Shown: positions 14,390 to 16,334 of the stretch, in pieces
Position numbering within the stretch: position 1 is the first letter of the stretch
Layout of the letters: every line of letters starts with the position of its first letter
NCBI GenBank assembly: GCA_030597505.1
Contig: JAUVRS010000020.1
Location: forward strand, 1-16,334
Source of the DNA: Desulfobacteraceae bacterium
GTDB taxonomy: Bacteria > Desulfobacterota > DSM-4660 > Desulfatiglandales > Desulfatiglandaceae
Length of the DNA stretch: 16,334 nucleotides
Reading direction: 5' to 3'
Position numbers and translations under genes: made by a program
The notes under the pieces: model-generated
Databases searched by the model: none
Told to the model about the DNA's origin: nothing
Seen by the model: only the letters and a program-made list of their open reading frames with translations

Positions 14390-14439
14390 TTCCTTGACTC
14401 TTTCTGAAACTGAATCGGATTTTCTTGCCGCAAGGGGGT

Positions 14440-16137
14440 TTAGTCATGGGAAACTCTCAGGATTGCACCCTTGTCTACAGAAGTCACGAGTTTCGAATAG
14501 ATTTCCCCCAAAAAACCCCCCTTTATTTTTGGTTCAGGTGGTTTTATGGTTTTGTGTCGCTCTCGAATTTCCGCCTCACTCAATTCAACCGCCAGAACCC
14601 GTTTGGGGATATCGTAGAGAATCACGTCACCATCCTTGACCGTGGCCAGAGGGCCCCCTGCCGCTGCCTCGGGGGAGACGTGCCCAATGGCCGGACCTCG
14701 GTTCCAGCCCGAAAATCTGCCATCGGTGACCAGGGCAACCGAATCGTCCAGTTTCATCCCGCAAAGAATCGTCTGAAAGGTATACATCTCCCGCATTCCC
14801 GGCCCTCCCCTGGGTCCTTCATAACGAATGACCACTACGTCACCGGGACGTATCCTACGGGCAAGAAGAGCTTCCTTTGCGTTTTCTTCGTCGTCAAACA
14901 CCCTCGCGGGTCCCTTATGGGCGAGCATGTCAGGCGTAAGGGCCGTCTGTTTGACAACGGCGCCATGGGGGGCAAGGTTTCCGGTGAGGATGGCAATGGC
15001 GCCCTCTCCATAGATTGGATTATCAAGTGACCTGATCACATCCGAGGTCGGGTTTTTGCACGATTCGAGGTTTGCGCCGATAGAATTCCCCGTGCATGTC
15101 TTGACATCCAGATTTAAGACGGATCTCAGCGCATTCATTACCGCAGGAACACCGCCCGCCCGGTCAAAATCCTCCATAGTGTAAGGGGATCCGGCGGTGA
15201 TGTTTACCAGATGAGGCGCCAGCCTGCTGATGTCGTTCCAGCGGGCAAGTGGGATTTCAGCGCCCAACTCGTGCAAAATCGCCGGGACATGGATCACGGC
15301 ATTGGTTGATCCCCCTATGGCCGAATGGACCATCATGGCGTTTTTCATGGACTCTTCGGTCATAATGTCTCTTGGTCGAATATCCTTGTCAATCAGCTCC
15401 ATGACCTTTCGTCCCGCCCTCCGAGCCAGGCGAAAGAGCGATGCATTGACTGCTATTTGAGTCCCGTTTCCCGGCAATGACATCCCCATGGCCTCGGTCA
15501 TGCAGCACATGGTATTGGCCGTACCCATGGTACAACATGCCCCACATGTAGGGCAGACATTATCTTCGATCTGCTTGAACTGGGAGTCCGTCAGCTTGCC
15601 TTCTTTCCATACAGGATACATCTCGTTAATGTGCTGGGCCTGGACCTTCTCTCCTTGAAAGCTCCCTGAGAGCATGGCGCCACCGGTGACCATTATTGAA
15701 GGAAGGTTTATCCGCGCCAGTGCCATCAGTTGTGCGGGGACGATCTTGTCACAAGTCGAAAGGGCAACAACCCCATCTACCCGTTGAGACTGGATCATCA
15801 TCTCCATAGAGGCCGCCATGATATCTCTGCTGGGCAGAATCCAATGCATGCCCACAGTCCCATCAGCGAGTCCGTCGCAAGGGGCAATGTGGTTAAACTC
15901 GACCGGCATCCCACCTGCCTGCCATATTCCAATCTTGACGGCCTCCCCCACTCTTTTCAGATGATGGTGTCCGGGAACAAATTCATTCCATGAATTGGCT
16001 ACGGCTACAAAGGGCCGGTCCAGATCTGAATCGTCAAAATTCATGGACTTGAACAGGGCACGCCGCTCATAGTAGGAGTCCTCAGGCACCCGTCGGCTGT
16101 TCAAGTCAGGGTAATCCGTTATCTTTTTAGCGCTCAT
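14440..16137 (-). CDS. IlvD/Edd family dehydratase, copy 2
   Basis: This 565-aa IlvD/Edd-family dehydratase is clearly a divergent paralogue of the plus-strand copy, not a recent duplicate. Key residues are C87-D88 (APCDGLADG), C129-D-K131 (TCDKIVPAQ), C195, C198 and C201 (CPTCGACC), a DGRFSGW block with the catalytic serine, and RYEGPRGGPGM. The N-terminal motif VPGHHHL again lacks the [2Fe-2S]-type cysteine. Differences from copy 1, such as TGGAMLSG for VGGPMEGG and the longer polar N-terminus, suggest a different substrate. It starts 34 bp after an amidohydrolase gene on the same strand, with an AGGGA ahead of the ATG, and is followed by a truncated gene. Aldonate or sugar-acid dehydration is inferred from context; dihydroxy-acid dehydratase of amino acid synthesis is the alternative. 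Confidence 0.88.
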   Translation of the reverse strand: MSAKKITDYPDLNSRRVPEDSYYERRALFKSMNFDDSDLDRPFVAVANSWNEFVPGHHHLKRVGEAVKIGIWQAGGMPVEFNHIAPCDGLADGTVGMHWILPSRDIMAASMEMMIQSQRVDGVVALSTCDKIVPAQLMALARINLPSIMVTGGAMLSGSFQGEKVQAQHINEMYPVWKEGKLTDSQFKQIEDNVCPTCGACCTMGTANTMCCMTEAMGMSLPGNGTQIAVNASLFRLARRAGRKVMELIDKDIRPRDIMTEESMKNAMMVHSAIGGSTNAVIHVPAILHELGAEIPLARWNDISRLAPHLVNITAGSPYTMEDFDRAGGVPAVMNALRSVLNLDVKTCTGNSIGANLESCKNPTSDVIRSLDNPIYGEGAIAILTGNLAPHGAVVKQTALTPDMLAHKGPARVFDDEENAKEALLARRIRPGDVVVIRYEGPRGGPGMREMYTFQTILCGMKLDDSVALVTDGRFSGWNRGPAIGHVSPEAAAGGPLATVKDGDVILYDIPKRVLAVELSEAEIRERHKTIKPPEPKIKGGFLGEIYSKLVTSVDKGAILRVSHD

Positions 16138-16171
16138 CGGAGTCCCTTCCCTATCATGGGGTCTGTGGACC

Positions 16172-16334
16172 TCAGAGCCCCAGGATCCTGACCGCGTTAC
16201 TGTTCAGGATCTTCTTCTTTTGGTCTTCAGTGATATCGGCCTCTTTGACCTTTGCCAGTTCAGGGCCGGGATTATAGGCAGGGAAATCCATGCCAAAGAC
16301 GATCCGGTCTTCTCCGACCACTTCAGTCGGAGAA
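16172..16334 (-). CDS. Amidohydrolase-family (amidohydro_2) protein, C-terminal end only
   Basis: The last 54 codons of a gene entering from the right edge. The tail DRIVFGMDFPAYNPGPEL, followed by ITEDQKKKILNSNAVRILGL, is typical of metal-dependent amidohydrolases of the COG2159 (decarboxylase/lactonase-like) group. In these proteins the Asp of GxDFP is a metal ligand and the helix ending NAxRILGL closes the barrel. It is co-directional with the second dehydratase, 34 bp before its ATG, so the two are probably one operon. Members hydrolyse lactones (for example 2-pyrone-4,6-dicarboxylate lactonase) or decarboxylate aromatic acids. The fragment is too short to choose. Confidence 0.75.
   Translation of the reverse strand, partial: SPTEVVGEDRIVFGMDFPAYNPGPELAKVKEADITEDQKKKILNSNAVRILGL

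Noticed and set aside
1..16334. CRISPR arrays, tRNA or rRNA genes, riboswitches
   Set aside because: No regularly spaced repeats, no cloverleaf-like segments and no recognisable riboswitch cores were noticed in any intergenic stretch.

Overview
The window looks like accessory metabolic DNA from an anaerobic, molybdenum- or tungsten-using bacterium of medium GC content. The mix of an aldehyde ferredoxin oxidoreductase, a xanthine-dehydrogenase-type hydroxylase, a LIV-type transporter and IlvD-family dehydratases would suit a Desulfobacterota-like (deltaproteobacterial) anaerobe. That taxonomic guess is inference only. No phage, IS element, CRISPR array, rRNA or tRNA was recognised.

Layout. 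Positions 1-1038 (minus) hold the first codons of a probable livG and a complete livM, both part of an ABC importer read off the left edge. An AT-rich 270-bp spacer with a candidate promoter and inverted repeats follows. Positions 1310-10127 (minus) form one apparent eight-gene operon. Read in the direction of transcription it is: a GntR/FCD regulator; the FAD, 2Fe-2S and molybdopterin subunits of a molybdenum hydroxylase; a TIM-barrel sugar isomerase/epimerase-like protein; a D-2-hydroxyacid dehydrogenase; an aldehyde ferredoxin oxidoreductase (AOR); and a MoaD/ThiS-like sulfur carrier. A divergent promoter region (10128-10393) separates it from a small VOC-fold (glyoxalase/epimerase-like) gene on the plus strand. 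A UlaG-like metallo-beta-lactamase-fold lactonase (minus) follows, then a divergent regulatory region rich in palindromes, then a first IlvD/Edd-family dehydratase (plus). A convergent second unit on the minus strand comprises the 3' end of an amidohydrolase, a second IlvD-family dehydratase and a truncated gene remnant.

How the genes may work together (inference). Lactonase, two IlvD/Edd-type dehydratases, a sugar isomerase-like protein, a hydroxyacid (glyoxylate/hydroxypyruvate-type) dehydrogenase and two independent aldehyde/hydroxylating oxidoreductases would suit anaerobic, non-phosphorylative breakdown of a sugar lactone or sugar acid. In that scheme the lactone is opened, the acid is dehydrated to a 2-keto-3-deoxy acid, the acid is cleaved by an aldolase not seen here, and the aldehyde product is oxidised by the Mo hydroxylase and/or the AOR with electrons going to ferredoxin. 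The GntR protein probably controls its own operon and the divergent VOC gene through paired ACCGATA/TATCGGT half-sites that sit over both promoters. Substrates cannot be fixed from sequence alone.
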